A DNA stretch of 64,000 nucleotides from Pseudomonadota bacterium (GTDB taxonomy: Bacteria; Myxococcota_A; UBA9160; JADFDR01). Made by a program: the position numbers and the translations under genes. The stretch spans positions 1-64,000 of the forward strand of contig PIVT01000008.1 in NCBI GenBank assembly GCA_003353845.1, given 5' to 3'. Positions 55,790 to 64,000 of this stretch are shown here, in pieces. The notes beneath the pieces were generated by a model. That model was not told the origin of the DNA. It searched no databases and saw only the letters and a program-made list of their open reading frames with translations. The first letter of the stretch is position 1, and the number at the start of each line of letters is the position of its first letter.

Positions 55790-57786
55790 GGAAGCGACGC
55801 TGTAAAGGTGGCCCCCTTCCCCGCCCCCTGACTTTCTGCGCGCATCCAACCACCCATCTCTCGAACGAATTCATTGCAACTATGCAGGCCTAAACCGGTG
55901 CCCTCGCCTTTGCGACTGTAGCCCTTGTCAAAAACACGGCCCAGATCATCTTCCTCAATCCCACTGCCGTTGTCCGAGAACTGAATATGAATCGCATCGT
56001 CCGACAAGGTCGTTGAAATGACAAGCCGGCGCGTATCGCTAGCGGTTGAAAGCAACGCTTCGCAGGAACTCTTTATTAAATTTAGAAACACCTGAAGTAG
56101 CTTTGTTCGATTGACCTTAATCAAAAGCATCGCTCGAAAACGTCTTTCGACGACCACTGAATGACTATGTATCAGCTCGTCTTGGATCACGATGGAATCT
56201 TTCAAAACACGATTCACATCCAACTCTTCGGTCTCTACCCCGAGCCCACTGAAGGCTTGCTGTGCCTCGATGGCTTCGCGAATAATATTGATTTTGTCGA
56301 TCAGCCTCTCTGCCGAATGAATGATTTCCTTGTTCTCACTCTGCAAAACAGCCTCTAGTTCGAGATAGTAATCTAGAAGTGTCTCACCACGCGGATCGGT
56401 GGAAATAAACTCAACCTTCTGGTTACTGTGGTCGCGAAGCATCTGATTGGCCTCACTGTACTTCACAAGCTTTGTATCCGTAGCACAGCGATGAATAACC
56501 TCGGCTGAAGTGATGACACTGGTGAGTACGTTGCCGACATTATGCAATGCAGATGTTGTCGCCTCAGCCATCCCTGCACGACGCGCCTGTGAAACCAACT
56601 CCGATTGCGCCTGCTTTAGTTTCCCATGCGCAAGTTCTGCGGATTCCTTCGCTCGCTGCAATTGCACCCGCGTCTCTCTCATCGCCGTGATATCGGTACC
56701 AATACTCAGCGCTTCTCTCTCATGACTCTTCTCATCAATAAAAATCTTATTGGTCCAAGCCACCCAGAGCCGACTCCCGTCTTTGCGCATATTCTCATTT
56801 TCGTTGTATTCGTAGGCCGTAGGAGCTTTACAAATGTCATCCATCAGGGGCCGCAGATCTCGGCCTCCACTCTCGGTGACCGGCACAATGGTACCCACCA
56901 CATGCTTGCCCAGGATTTCGTCGCGCTGAAATCCGAAAACCTTCTCCGCAAACTCATTGAAATAAGTAATGCGGCCTTCTCCGTCCCAGCGCAAAATAAT
57001 GGAGTTGGCATTTTCCACGAGTTCCTGGTATCGACTGCGCTCCCTTTCAAGCGCCACCTTCTGCACTTCGAGTTCACGAGTTCGATATTTGACGCGCTCC
57101 TCTAGCGTGTCCATCACAAAGTGTTTCTCAGCCGTCTCCTCGGTTGCTCGCACCAGGGCCTTCTCATTGATGGAACGTACCGTGCTCGTCACAATATAAA
57201 TCAAGACAATGGCCAGAAAGTTGTCGCTGAAATACTCTCCTGCGTGTTCACGACCAAAGGAGGCGCTGCTGTGCATCCTCAAAGAAAAGGCGGCCAACAA
57301 ACCAAGGTTCACAATAAAAATCGCAGGCACTGCGAAACGTTGAGGACTGCACAGAAAAGCAGCGATCACCAAGATGGCATAAACAAACACCACCGAATCT
57401 GTCGCGGTAATCGGATCGGAAGCGAAGTTCAATTCCGCGTACATGACAAACCAGATGGTGCCCGTGCCGAGAATTACCAGACCATTAATGGCCCAGTTCA
57501 GCAATCCCCATCCCAGCAAACGGATAATAAAAAAGACGATGGCCACAGCGATGAGCAGCGGCCCGACCAGATAGGTGTAGGGGGGGCCATTAACGAAGTA
57601 GAGATAGGCTGCCGCAATCGAGATCACACAAACGGCCATGCTACAAAGCAGATATACGGCTTGCGCCCTTTGAAGCTGGCCGTTGTCCTGTTCCGCATAC
57701 TGTGCGATAGGCCGAAAGTACCATTCTCGAATTTTGCTAAACCGCCCCGTCAAAACCATGCCTGTTAGTATATTCAAAGAGTTCAA
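55768..57786 (-). CDS. Membrane PAS histidine kinase
   Basis: 672 residues. Six or so N-terminal helices (to about 200), a coiled segment, a PAS domain (about 255-370; WDGEGRITYFNEFAEKVFGFQRDEILGKHVVG), a long helix, then a non-standard phospho-acceptor helix with ALHNVGNVLTSVI instead of the HExR[TN]P type. The ATPase domain has FLNLIKSSCEAL (N box), SDNGSGIEEDDLGRVF (G1) and KGEGTGLGLHSC (G2). TTG start at 57786 with GAGG 8 nt upstream; ATG at 57759 possible. No response regulator is adjacent. It overlaps the GGDEF-EAL stop by 22 bp. Confidence 0.9.
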   Translation of the reverse strand: MNSLNILTGMVLTGRFSKIREWYFRPIAQYAEQDNGQLQRAQAVYLLCSMAVCVISIAAAYLYFVNGPPYTYLVGPLLIAVAIVFFIIRLLGWGLLNWAINGLVILGTGTIWFVMYAELNFASDPITATDSVVFVYAILVIAAFLCSPQRFAVPAIFIVNLGLLAAFSLRMHSSASFGREHAGEYFSDNFLAIVLIYIVTSTVRSINEKALVRATEETAEKHFVMDTLEERVKYRTRELEVQKVALERERSRYQELVENANSIILRWDGEGRITYFNEFAEKVFGFQRDEILGKHVVGTIVPVTESGGRDLRPLMDDICKAPTAYEYNENENMRKDGSRLWVAWTNKIFIDEKSHEREALSIGTDITAMRETRVQLQRAKESAELAHGKLKQAQSELVSQARRAGMAEATTSALHNVGNVLTSVITSAEVIHRCATDTKLVKYSEANQMLRDHSNQKVEFISTDPRGETLLDYYLELEAVLQSENKEIIHSAERLIDKINIIREAIEAQQAFSGLGVETEELDVNRVLKDSIVIQDELIHSHSVVVERRFRAMLLIKVNRTKLLQVFLNLIKSSCEALLSTASDTRRLVISTTLSDDAIHIQFSDNGSGIEEDDLGRVFDKGYSRKGEGTGLGLHSCNEFVREMGGWMRAESQGAGKGATFTASLPYSSESE

Positions 57787-57833
57787 GGCGGGAACCTCTA
57801 AAATCCCTGAAAGATCCCGATAGATTCAATTGT

Positions 57834-59066
57834 TCAAGAAGCATCCGGGTCTCGCTCATCTCTCCGGGCCCGAAAACCAGCCGCCTCCAAACCTGCCAGG
57901 ATCTCGTCGACATGGGTCGCGCCACGCGCTTGAATCACGAATACCACCTCCGCTGCCCGCAAAGGCAGGCCTGAGAAGGCCCGTTGGTGATGGACTTCGA
58001 CGATATTACCTTGGGCGTCAGCTAGGGATTGAGCCGCCTGAGCCAACGCACCTGGACGATCATGCATCTCAACCCTCAACCTCACCAATCGGCCAGAACG
58101 CGCCAATCCCCGCTCAATCACGGAGGACAGAGGCAGCATGTCGATATTTCCACCCGACAAGACCAACCCCACATTCTTCCCGGCAAATCGATCCCCAGCA
58201 TCCAAAAGGGCCGCCAAGCCAGCCGCCCCGGCACCTTCGACGACTGTCTTCTCTCTTTCGAGCAACAGCAAGATCGCCTCTTCCAACCCGGGTTCGTCAA
58301 CGACCAGTAGCTCATCGACCCATTCTCTTACAATTTCTCGTGTGATGACTCCTGGTTCTACAACCGCGATTCCCTCGGCCAAGGTGGACCGGCCACATTG
58401 AATGGGATCTCCCGCCAGCACCTGCTTCATGCTGGGATAGCGATCGCTCTGCACTCCGATCACTTGAATACCTGGCTTCAGACTTTTTGCAGCGATGGCC
58501 ATGCCTGAAATCAGACCGCCTCCACCCACGGGTACGAGCAAAGCATCCAACTCCGGAACTTCTTCAATCATCTCCAAGGCGATACTGCCCTGCCCACAAA
58601 TGATATCGGGATCGTCATAAGGATGAATGAACGCCAAGCCTTCATCGGACGCCATCTGCTCTGCACATGCACGTGCTTGGGATAGATCGTCACCTTCGAC
58701 AAACACACTGGCGCCAAAGGCACGCGTACGCTCGACCTTCACATTTGGCGTGAAGCGCGGCATGACGATGGTTGAGGGGATGCCCAAGCGTTGAGCGTGC
58801 CGTGCCACCGCCTGCGCGTGGTTGCCCGCCGACATGGCAATCACGCCAGCTTTGCGGGCAACGGCACCAAGACGATCAAGTTTTATTAATGCCCCGCGTT
58901 CTTTAAAAGCACCTGTCACTTGAAGGTTCTCGTACTTCAGGAAAACATTCGCACCGCTAATCTCAGAAAGAGCGATCGACTCAGCGCAGGGGGTACGGCG
59001 CAGATTCTCGTCGATCACCTGCGCAGCGGACCTGATCTGATCCAGCGAAAGTTCGGTCTGAGCCAT
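57834..59066 (-). CDS. ilvA: Threonine ammonia-lyase with ACT domain
   Basis: PLP-dependent deamination of threonine to 2-oxobutyrate, first step to isoleucine. 410 residues. PLP lysine K55 in TGAFKERGAL (the family usually has SFK), the phosphate-binding GGGGL in VPVGGGGLISG, and LSGGNIDM. A single C-terminal ACT domain (about 325-400) suggests a short form regulated differently from the two-ACT E. coli IlvA. No other ilv gene is nearby. The start ATG is canonical, with no strong ribosome site. Confidence 0.94.
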   Translation of the reverse strand: MAQTELSLDQIRSAAQVIDENLRRTPCAESIALSEISGANVFLKYENLQVTGAFKERGALIKLDRLGAVARKAGVIAMSAGNHAQAVARHAQRLGIPSTIVMPRFTPNVKVERTRAFGASVFVEGDDLSQARACAEQMASDEGLAFIHPYDDPDIICGQGSIALEMIEEVPELDALLVPVGGGGLISGMAIAAKSLKPGIQVIGVQSDRYPSMKQVLAGDPIQCGRSTLAEGIAVVEPGVITREIVREWVDELLVVDEPGLEEAILLLLEREKTVVEGAGAAGLAALLDAGDRFAGKNVGLVLSGGNIDMLPLSSVIERGLARSGRLVRLRVEMHDRPGALAQAAQSLADAQGNIVEVHHQRAFSGLPLRAAEVVFVIQARGATHVDEILAGLEAAGFRARRDERDPDAS

Positions 59067-59307
59067 ACACGTGATTCCGATCGGTTAACGCAATAGAGAT
59101 ATCGTCTTTTTATTATGAAGTATCCTGTAACTCATTGCCGCAGATCTTTCTGCATTTCTCAAGCCCGTAACCTTCGTGAGCCCTTTGGCCTTCCAGGCAA
59201 CTCTATAATAAATCCGTTATTCTATTAGGCTAGCCACCAGAGAGATGCACCGGGCAATTCTCAAGGCGGCCTACCCTCGCAAGGATGAGGGACCGAGGAT
59301 AAAGCAC

Positions 59308-59577
59308 GTGGTACGTTGGATTATTGGAATACTATTGACGGTTGGCATCGTCGCCGGGTTGACCTTCACCACTCTCCAAAGCAATCAAATTGAGTGCAAT
59401 GCCTGCGTTAAATTCGGCGGGAATGAAGTTTTTTGCGCGAAGGCGGCGGCCACCAACGAAGAGGAAGCCAGATCCACCGCGATCTACACAGCTTGCGCTT
59501 CGGTCACTAGCGGCGTCACCGAGGTCATTGCCTGCAAAAACAAGCGACCCGTTTCAATGCACTGCGAGACTCCCTAG
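59308..59577 (+). CDS. Small membrane-anchored Cys-rich protein
   Basis: 89 residues from the GTG at 59308, chosen because GAGGA lies 8 nt upstream; a longer frame starts at the ATG 59245 without good support. One N-terminal helix (RWIIGILLTVGIVAGLTFTTL) is followed by about 60 residues with six Cys (ECNAC, VFC, TAC, IAC, MHC), probably disulfide-paired in the periplasm. A TATAAT lies upstream near 59201 with a poor -35. No family recognised. It is convergent with mltF. Confidence 0.6.
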   Translation: MVRWIIGILLTVGIVAGLTFTTLQSNQIECNACVKFGGNEVFCAKAAATNEEEARSTAIYTACASVTSGVTEVIACKNKRPVSMHCETP

Positions 59578-59614
59578 TCCGGGCCAGGCCTTCTGCGCTT
59601 TCAGGATTATTCGC

Positions 59615-61159
59615 TCACTCAATTCCCAACAAGACATAAGAAATATAATGCTGATTGATTTCACTTACGTACTTCACGGCTTCTGTTTTATGCATGGATA
59701 AAAGCGCCATCTCCACATGTTGGAACCAACGGTTGGGATCCAAGCCCATTTCCCGGGCACGAGTACGAGCACGCAAGAGAGTTCGCGGACCCGCGTTATA
59801 GGCCGCCAGGCTCATACGAATACGTTCAGGTTCGCTCATTTCCTCCAGGTTATCGAAATAGCGACCCTTGATCCAAGCGAGATATTTGATCCCAGCGTGA
59901 ATATTGTTCGCCGTGTTCTTCTCGCCCGCGATATCGGGGATATTGATATACGGTTCTCGAGCGGTTTCGGGTTTGATTTGGAACATCCCGGTTGCCCCCG
60001 AAGGATTCATGGCACTTTGTTTGAATCCTGATTCTTGGTAGGCCAAAGCCGCCATCAACCTCCAATCGAACCCGTATTGGGATGCATACTTTTTAATTAT
60101 TTCGTCGTAGGCTGAAAGACGATTCCCTTCGCTTGTGCCCACCCGCAACCGCCATTGCCCGGCATGCTCGAAATACTTTTTCACGGCCATATTGCCCAAC
60201 AAGCTTCCCTGGCGGAAACGTGGCAAGAAAGCATTGAGTTCTTTCTGCAGCGCCACGCCTTGGGGATGCGTTGCCCAAGCAAGTTTTCCCGCCTCGCGCA
60301 GCTTGATCGAGGAAACCACACGCAGTTCGGGATGGATGACCACCGCCGTGTCAGCCACAACGGAGTCCGCCACAGTGAGCGAAAACCGACCGGCCGCGAC
60401 CAGGGCCAACACAGCCTCGGTTTCCAGCCTTTCATCCACGGTTTCAATTTCAATGGGCGCCAGGCTCTCGCCCAGCAATTTTGTATTGGCCAGCAACAGA
60501 CTTTCGTAATAACTGGTACTTCGACGAACAGCAATGCGGGCACCTGACAGGTCTTCGAATTGATTCAAGGGAGGGAAATCGCGATGAGCGATTAAAAGCT
60601 CATCGACGGTGCGATAAGGAATGGTGAAGCGTACTTGACTGGCGCGCTGTTCCGTCTTGGTCAATCGTGCAGCGATGATGTCGCCCTTGCCCGCCAACAG
60701 CATGGGAATCATCTGGTCGTTCCGCACTGGAAGCAATTCAAAACGAATAGCCAGTTTGCCATTCCCATTGCGGTACTTCTCATTGAGGTGCTTGGTGAAG
60801 GCCTTCACCATCTCGTACTGGTAGCCACCGTGCCTACCGTTGTGGATGAAATAGTCAAAAGAATTTTTTGAGGTGAGTACACGCAGATAATTTTTTTCCA
60901 ACACCGTTTTCAAGTTACCGATGTAAGGCTCAGCAATCTGGTCGCTCAATAATCCGATTTGGAAATCGGGCTCATCGCCCGTGCCATTCGCAATCTCAGC
61001 CGGAAGCATCAGACGACCTTCAACTGTGTTCGACGAATCGAGTGTCTTGTCCACGGGGCAACTCTCGCGATACCCCAGTCCAACAAAGCAAGTCAGTGCC
61101 ACCAAGAAAACGAGGACTCGGACCTTGATTCGCCTGGTTAAAACGACCTGAAAGGACAT
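59615..61159 (-). CDS. mltF: Membrane-bound lytic murein transglycosylase F
   Basis: Cuts peptidoglycan glycan strands to 1,6-anhydromuropeptides. 514 residues from the ATG at 61159. An N-terminal hydrophobic anchor (VRVLVFLVALTCFVGLG) precedes a solute-binding (SBP_bac_3) domain (about 75-330; GRHGGYQYEMVKAF, RFTIPYRTVDELLI) and the C-terminal SLT domain. The catalytic Glu is in ALAYQESGFKQSAMNPSGATGMFQIKP, followed by NIHAGIKYLAWI and LAAYNAGP. It follows the YceK-like lipoprotein gene directly. Confidence 0.94.
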   Translation of the reverse strand: MSFQVVLTRRIKVRVLVFLVALTCFVGLGYRESCPVDKTLDSSNTVEGRLMLPAEIANGTGDEPDFQIGLLSDQIAEPYIGNLKTVLEKNYLRVLTSKNSFDYFIHNGRHGGYQYEMVKAFTKHLNEKYRNGNGKLAIRFELLPVRNDQMIPMLLAGKGDIIAARLTKTEQRASQVRFTIPYRTVDELLIAHRDFPPLNQFEDLSGARIAVRRSTSYYESLLLANTKLLGESLAPIEIETVDERLETEAVLALVAAGRFSLTVADSVVADTAVVIHPELRVVSSIKLREAGKLAWATHPQGVALQKELNAFLPRFRQGSLLGNMAVKKYFEHAGQWRLRVGTSEGNRLSAYDEIIKKYASQYGFDWRLMAALAYQESGFKQSAMNPSGATGMFQIKPETAREPYINIPDIAGEKNTANNIHAGIKYLAWIKGRYFDNLEEMSEPERIRMSLAAYNAGPRTLLRARTRAREMGLDPNRWFQHVEMALLSMHKTEAVKYVSEINQHYISYVLLGIE

Positions 61160-61162
61160 CAA

Positions 61163-61468
61163 TTATTTCTCTTCATCGCTTCCACTACTCATCCAAAAGG
61201 TCGCGGGGAGAAGCACGGTATCCAGAATGGCCGAAAGCGGCATATCCAAAACATTCGCGGTTTTCAGGAACGGATAAACAGTTTTGTTCTTGATTTCATA
61301 AAGATTGTACCGAACGCCGCCATAGACCTGTCGCGGGGGAGGAGGGTCTTGCTTGCCCGACAAGGACACCAAGGTGCCACAACCCGTCAGGCTGACTAGA
61401 AAGCAGCCGAGCAGAGCAGAAGCTAGCAGTGTAGAAGAAAGACGTGTGCGCAACCTGTTTTCAACCAT
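61163..61468 (-). CDS. YceK/YidQ-like lipoprotein
   Basis: 101 residues from the ATG at 61468, giving a lipoprotein signal with lipobox LTGC (Cys near residue 29). A longer frame from 61537 would overlap the upstream gene and push the signal inward. The mature part has GGVRYNLYEIKN and a C-terminal DMPLSAILDTVLLPATFW, the YceK/YidQ pattern. Its stop lies 3 nt before the mltF ATG, so the two are likely co-translated. Function unknown. Confidence 0.75.
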   Translation of the reverse strand: MVENRLRTRLSSTLLASALLGCFLVSLTGCGTLVSLSGKQDPPPPRQVYGGVRYNLYEIKNKTVYPFLKTANVLDMPLSAILDTVLLPATFWMSSGSDEEK

Positions 61469-61520
61469 GGCCTCAAGGTAAAAAGAAATAGGCTTGTTGC
61501 CAAGCAGCCAATGAAAGGAT

Positions 61521-61973
61521 TCATTCACGGCCGTCACAGATTCCAGACCGCTGTTCTAGAATTGGCTGAAGGCCCCACCGGTACAGGCCAATTCCAACAA
61601 GCATGGCCAACACAAAAAAAGCTGCTTCGCTCCGGACGAAGGCCAGGTTCGCCAGAGCCGGACCCGGGCAAAAACCGGCCACTCCCCAACCCACACCAAA
61701 CAGGCTTGCACCGAGGATCAGTCTCAGATCCAGGCGATTGCGCGTGGGAAGGGAAAACCCGGCAGCCAGTACGGGCGCCTGGAGTCGACGTGCAAGAAAT
61801 TGCCCCGCGCTGGAGACCAGAAGAGCAGCGCCCATCACCAAGGCCAGGCTCGGATCCCAATCACCAGCCACATCCAGAAAGTTCTGCACCTTGGCCGGGT
61901 TCATCATCCCCGAAACGGATAGTCCCATGCCAAATACCAATCCCGACAACAAGGCTATCACGCAGTTCTTCAC
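61521..61973 (-). CDS. YeeE/YedE-family membrane protein, PmpB-like half
   Basis: 150 residues with four membrane helices. It has GLVFGMGLSVSGMMNPAKVQNFLDV and VGWGVAGFCPGPALANLA, the GxCPGPA motif of the sulfur-transport YeeE/YedE half called PmpB/DUF6691. Partner of the upstream gene; their GTGA start-stop overlap implies coupled translation. Import of thiosulfate or a related sulfur species is inference from the family. No rhodanese or TusA gene is adjacent. Confidence 0.85.
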   Translation of the reverse strand: MKNCVIALLSGLVFGMGLSVSGMMNPAKVQNFLDVAGDWDPSLALVMGAALLVSSAGQFLARRLQAPVLAAGFSLPTRNRLDLRLILGASLFGVGWGVAGFCPGPALANLAFVRSEAAFFVLAMLVGIGLYRWGLQPILEQRSGICDGRE

Positions 61974-62410
61974 GACCCTGCCCCCAAGCCAAAAAGCTCA
62001 GTGTGTCGAATTAAATAAATCGCCAAGACGCCTGTTCCCATAAATACAAGCGTTGCTACCAAGGAGCGTTTGGAACCTCGCGCCAACCCGCACACCCCAT
62101 GGCCACTCGTGCATCCACTTCCCAGTTGTGTTCCGAACCCGACCAGCAAACCGGCAAAAACCAGGCGGGCAGGACTGGCCACGACACTGAAATCTGGAAC
62201 GCGAATCATCCAAGCGCTCAACCCGGCCCCCAGAAGGATTCCTGCCAGAAAAAAGAGCCGCCAAACGGAATCTGAATCCGGTTTTGAATAACAACTGCCC
62301 AAGATTCCGCTGATGCCGGCAATACGACCGTTAAGGACCCATAAAAGGAGAGCTGCAGAACCTATCAGCAGCCCGCCTAGCATCGAAGACCAAGGTGTAA
62401 AAGAGGTCAA
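61970..62410 (-). CDS. YeeE/YedE-family membrane protein, PmpA-like half
   Basis: 146 residues, four membrane helices. N-terminal [26 protein letters not shown] and the [21 protein letters not shown] motif, whose Cys passes sulfur in YeeE. TTG start at 62410 with AGGAGG 6 nt upstream followed by a G run. Together with the PmpB-like half it would make one YeeE-equivalent channel. The divergent exporter starts 182 bp away, so a promoter for each lies in 62411-62592; none is clear. Confidence 0.86.
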   Translation of the reverse strand: MTSFTPWSSMLGGLLIGSAALLLWVLNGRIAGISGILGSCYSKPDSDSVWRLFFLAGILLGAGLSAWMIRVPDFSVVASPARLVFAGLLVGFGTQLGSGCTSGHGVCGLARGSKRSLVATLVFMGTGVLAIYLIRHTELFGLGAGS

Positions 62411-62592
62411 GCCCCCCCTCCTGTTCGTCCGTTTCCATTTTCATCAACCCAGAAGGAAGTTAGCCGAAAAAGAAAAACCGCGGCAGCCAAGCTACGAAAG
62501 CCATTCCTGCGGTAACTTGCCACCCTGTGAATATCTGCATTCGTGGTAACTATTGGCGCAGCTACGCATAACGATTTTGGAGCTGGAAACTA

Positions 62593-64000
62593 TTGACTAA
62601 CATCGAAGATTCTCTCCGCTGGGATGCGCGCATGCGCGCTCACATCGAACAGATCCTTAAAAATTGGGCGCACACGGTCACGAAGTATCGCTGGGTCGTC
62701 ATCCTCTCCTGCCTGCTCTTTGCCATCGGCCTCAGCAGCTTTGCCACTCAACTTCGCGTTGAGACCTCTACGGAAGCATTCCTTCTGGCCGACGACCCTG
62801 TGCGCCTCGCCTACGACGACTTTCGCGAACAATTCGGTATCGACGAAACCATTATTCTTGAGATTGTTCCACCGAAGGTGTTTTCCTTCGCTTTTCTGGA
62901 AAAGCTGCGGGCTTTCCACAATGAGATTGAAGAAACCGCTCCTCACATTGAGGAAATCACTAGCCTGATCAATGTCCGGGAAACGGTCGGCGAAGGCGAC
63001 CAATTAATAGTCAGAGATTTCCTGGAGAATTGGCCCGAAACCGAAGAAGACCTGGCGAGAGTCGAGCAGGCTGCGCGCAACAATTCCCTGTACACCAATT
63101 ATTTATTGTCAGAAAGCGGCCATGTAACCGCCGTGCGGGTGCTGGCCAGTACCTTCAGCGGACTCGAAACTGAGATCGATGACTTTTCGGCCTTCGACGA
63201 AACCATGGCAAGCGACGAACAAACGGACGCAAAGGAAAGCAAAACCTTTTTGACAGGCGCGGAAAGCCGTGAACTGATGCAGGCCCTGGATGAGATCGCT
63301 GCGAGGTTTGAGTCAGAAGACTTTCAAATCCACTTCGCTGGAGGGCCCGTTATCAATGATCGCATGTCGGTCACAATGGCGAATGATATGCGCCTGTTCC
63401 TTTTGCTCTCCTTACTCGTCATCAGCGTTTTGCTTTACGCCCTGTTTCGAAGAGCTGCCGCTGTATTCCTTCCGCTCACCGTCATCATGCTCACTGTCAG
63501 CTCAACCGTGGGAGCAATGGGGCTGACAAAAATCCCCATCGGTGTTGCCACGCAAATCATGCCTTCCTTCCTCATGTCGGTCGGCGTCGGCGCCACGGTT
63601 CATCTATTGGTCGTATTTTTCCAAGCCTATGACCGTGGAGAACCACGCGAAGAGGCCCTGGCCTACGCCTTGGGCCACTCGGGACTGGCCGTCATCATGA
63701 CCAGCCTTACGACGGCCGGTGGGTTGGTCTCCTTCGTTGTTGCCGAGGTCTCACCCGTCGCCGTCTTGGGTATTTTCACACCTGTCGGAATCATTCTTGG
63801 TCTGGCCTACACCATGCTCTTGATGCCAGCACTGCTCGCTGTTGTCCCCCTGGTCCGCCGTGATCCCAAAGGAAGTAAGGCCGTTGGCACACGCGTCACG
63901 GAGCGTTGCATGCTTTGGATTGGGGACCGATGTGTGGACCACTCTTGGCTGGTCATCATCTGCATGAGTTGCGTTCTCTTGGTTTCCTTCGTAGGAATGA
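62593..64000 (+). CDS. MMPL/RND-superfamily exporter (partial at right edge)
   Basis: 469 codons are visible, open to the edge. One N-terminal helix (RWVVILSCLLFAIGLSSFA), a periplasmic domain beginning VETSTEAFLLADDPVRLAYDDFREQFG, then helices from about residue 270 (LFLLLSLLVISVLLYALF, AVFLPLTVIMLTVSSTVGAMGL) and the MMPL-type TSLTTAGGLVSFVVAEVSPVAVLG. Similar to HpnN- and MmpL-like lipid exporters. The start is TTG 62593 (GGA 5 nt upstream) or ATG 62632. Substrate unknown. Confidence 0.88.
   Translation, partial: MTNIEDSLRWDARMRAHIEQILKNWAHTVTKYRWVVILSCLLFAIGLSSFATQLRVETSTEAFLLADDPVRLAYDDFREQFGIDETIILEIVPPKVFSFAFLEKLRAFHNEIEETAPHIEEITSLINVRETVGEGDQLIVRDFLENWPETEEDLARVEQAARNNSLYTNYLLSESGHVTAVRVLASTFSGLETEIDDFSAFDETMASDEQTDAKESKTFLTGAESRELMQALDEIAARFESEDFQIHFAGGPVINDRMSVTMANDMRLFLLLSLLVISVLLYALFRRAAAVFLPLTVIMLTVSSTVGAMGLTKIPIGVATQIMPSFLMSVGVGATVHLLVVFFQAYDRGEPREEALAYALGHSGLAVIMTSLTTAGGLVSFVVAEVSPVAVLGIFTPVGIILGLAYTMLLMPALLAVVPLVRRDPKGSKAVGTRVTERCMLWIGDRCVDHSWLVIICMSCVLLVSFVGM

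Overview
The window is bacterial chromosome from a Gram-negative organism, with outer-membrane efflux components, lipoproteins and lytic transglycosylase. Base composition looks moderately GC-rich by eye; I did not count it. Gene content and order resemble former Deltaproteobacteria and neighbouring phyla. Examples are tilS-ftsH-folP-cdaA-cdaR-glmM-pdxJ-nnr-tsaE-lysC in one direction, a PATAN/DUF4388 protein, an MglA-type GTPase and a two-subunit methylmalonyl-CoA mutase with MeaB. This placement is inference; there is no rRNA here. I see no insertion sequence, prophage or CRISPR array.

Layout. From the left edge to about 52.6 kb every supported gene is on the minus strand. In transcription order (right to left) this run is: a copper/silver efflux operon (small Cys/His protein, DUF2231 membrane protein, cusC, cusB, cusA); phosphate uptake (pit and a DUF47/PhoU-like partner); tilS-ftsH-folP-cdaA-cdaR-glmM and a divergent pdxJ-like gene, then nnr; tsaE-lysC-comEA-brkB-cysteine desulfurase-mnmA-rnc-era and a DUF4185-type lipoprotein; the mutA-mutB-meaB propionate module, an mglA GTPase and ribBA; miaB, a multidomain response regulator and a receiver-DUF4388-pseudoGTPase protein; guaB-guaA-dnaE and a FlgT-like secreted protein; tRNA-Val, thrS and the start of infC. 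Right of 52.6 kb the strands alternate: a plus-strand GGDEF-EAL protein, then minus-strand histidine kinase and ilvA, a small plus-strand anchored protein, minus-strand mltF, a YceK-like lipoprotein and a YeeE/YedE pair, and a plus-strand MMPL-type RND exporter cut by the right edge.

How the genes work together. Many are translationally coupled (ATGA/GTGA overlaps or 8-29 nt overlaps). The housekeeping blocks serve tRNA modification (MiaB, MnmA with its probable sulfur donor, TilS, TsaE), translation (ThrRS, IF3, tRNA-Val), guanine nucleotide synthesis, replication, membrane proteolysis and the c-di-AMP/GlmM cell-wall node. c-di-GMP turnover (GGDEF-EAL), a histidine kinase, a response regulator, an MglA GTPase and a pseudoGTPase form a signalling layer.

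Most unusual observations: (1) CusA carries an insertion of about 95 residues holding two canonical EF-hand calcium loops in its periplasmic porter domain, and its adaptor CusB carries heavy-metal-binding modules at both ends; (2) four CTCAGA repeats at an exact 11-bp period lie just upstream of a promoter for tsaE; (3) the gene in the pdxJ slot keeps the fold pattern but has lost nearly all catalytic residues; (4) a receiver-DUF4388 protein ends in a G-domain without its nucleotide-binding motifs, next to a regulator with a dead GGDEF domain.
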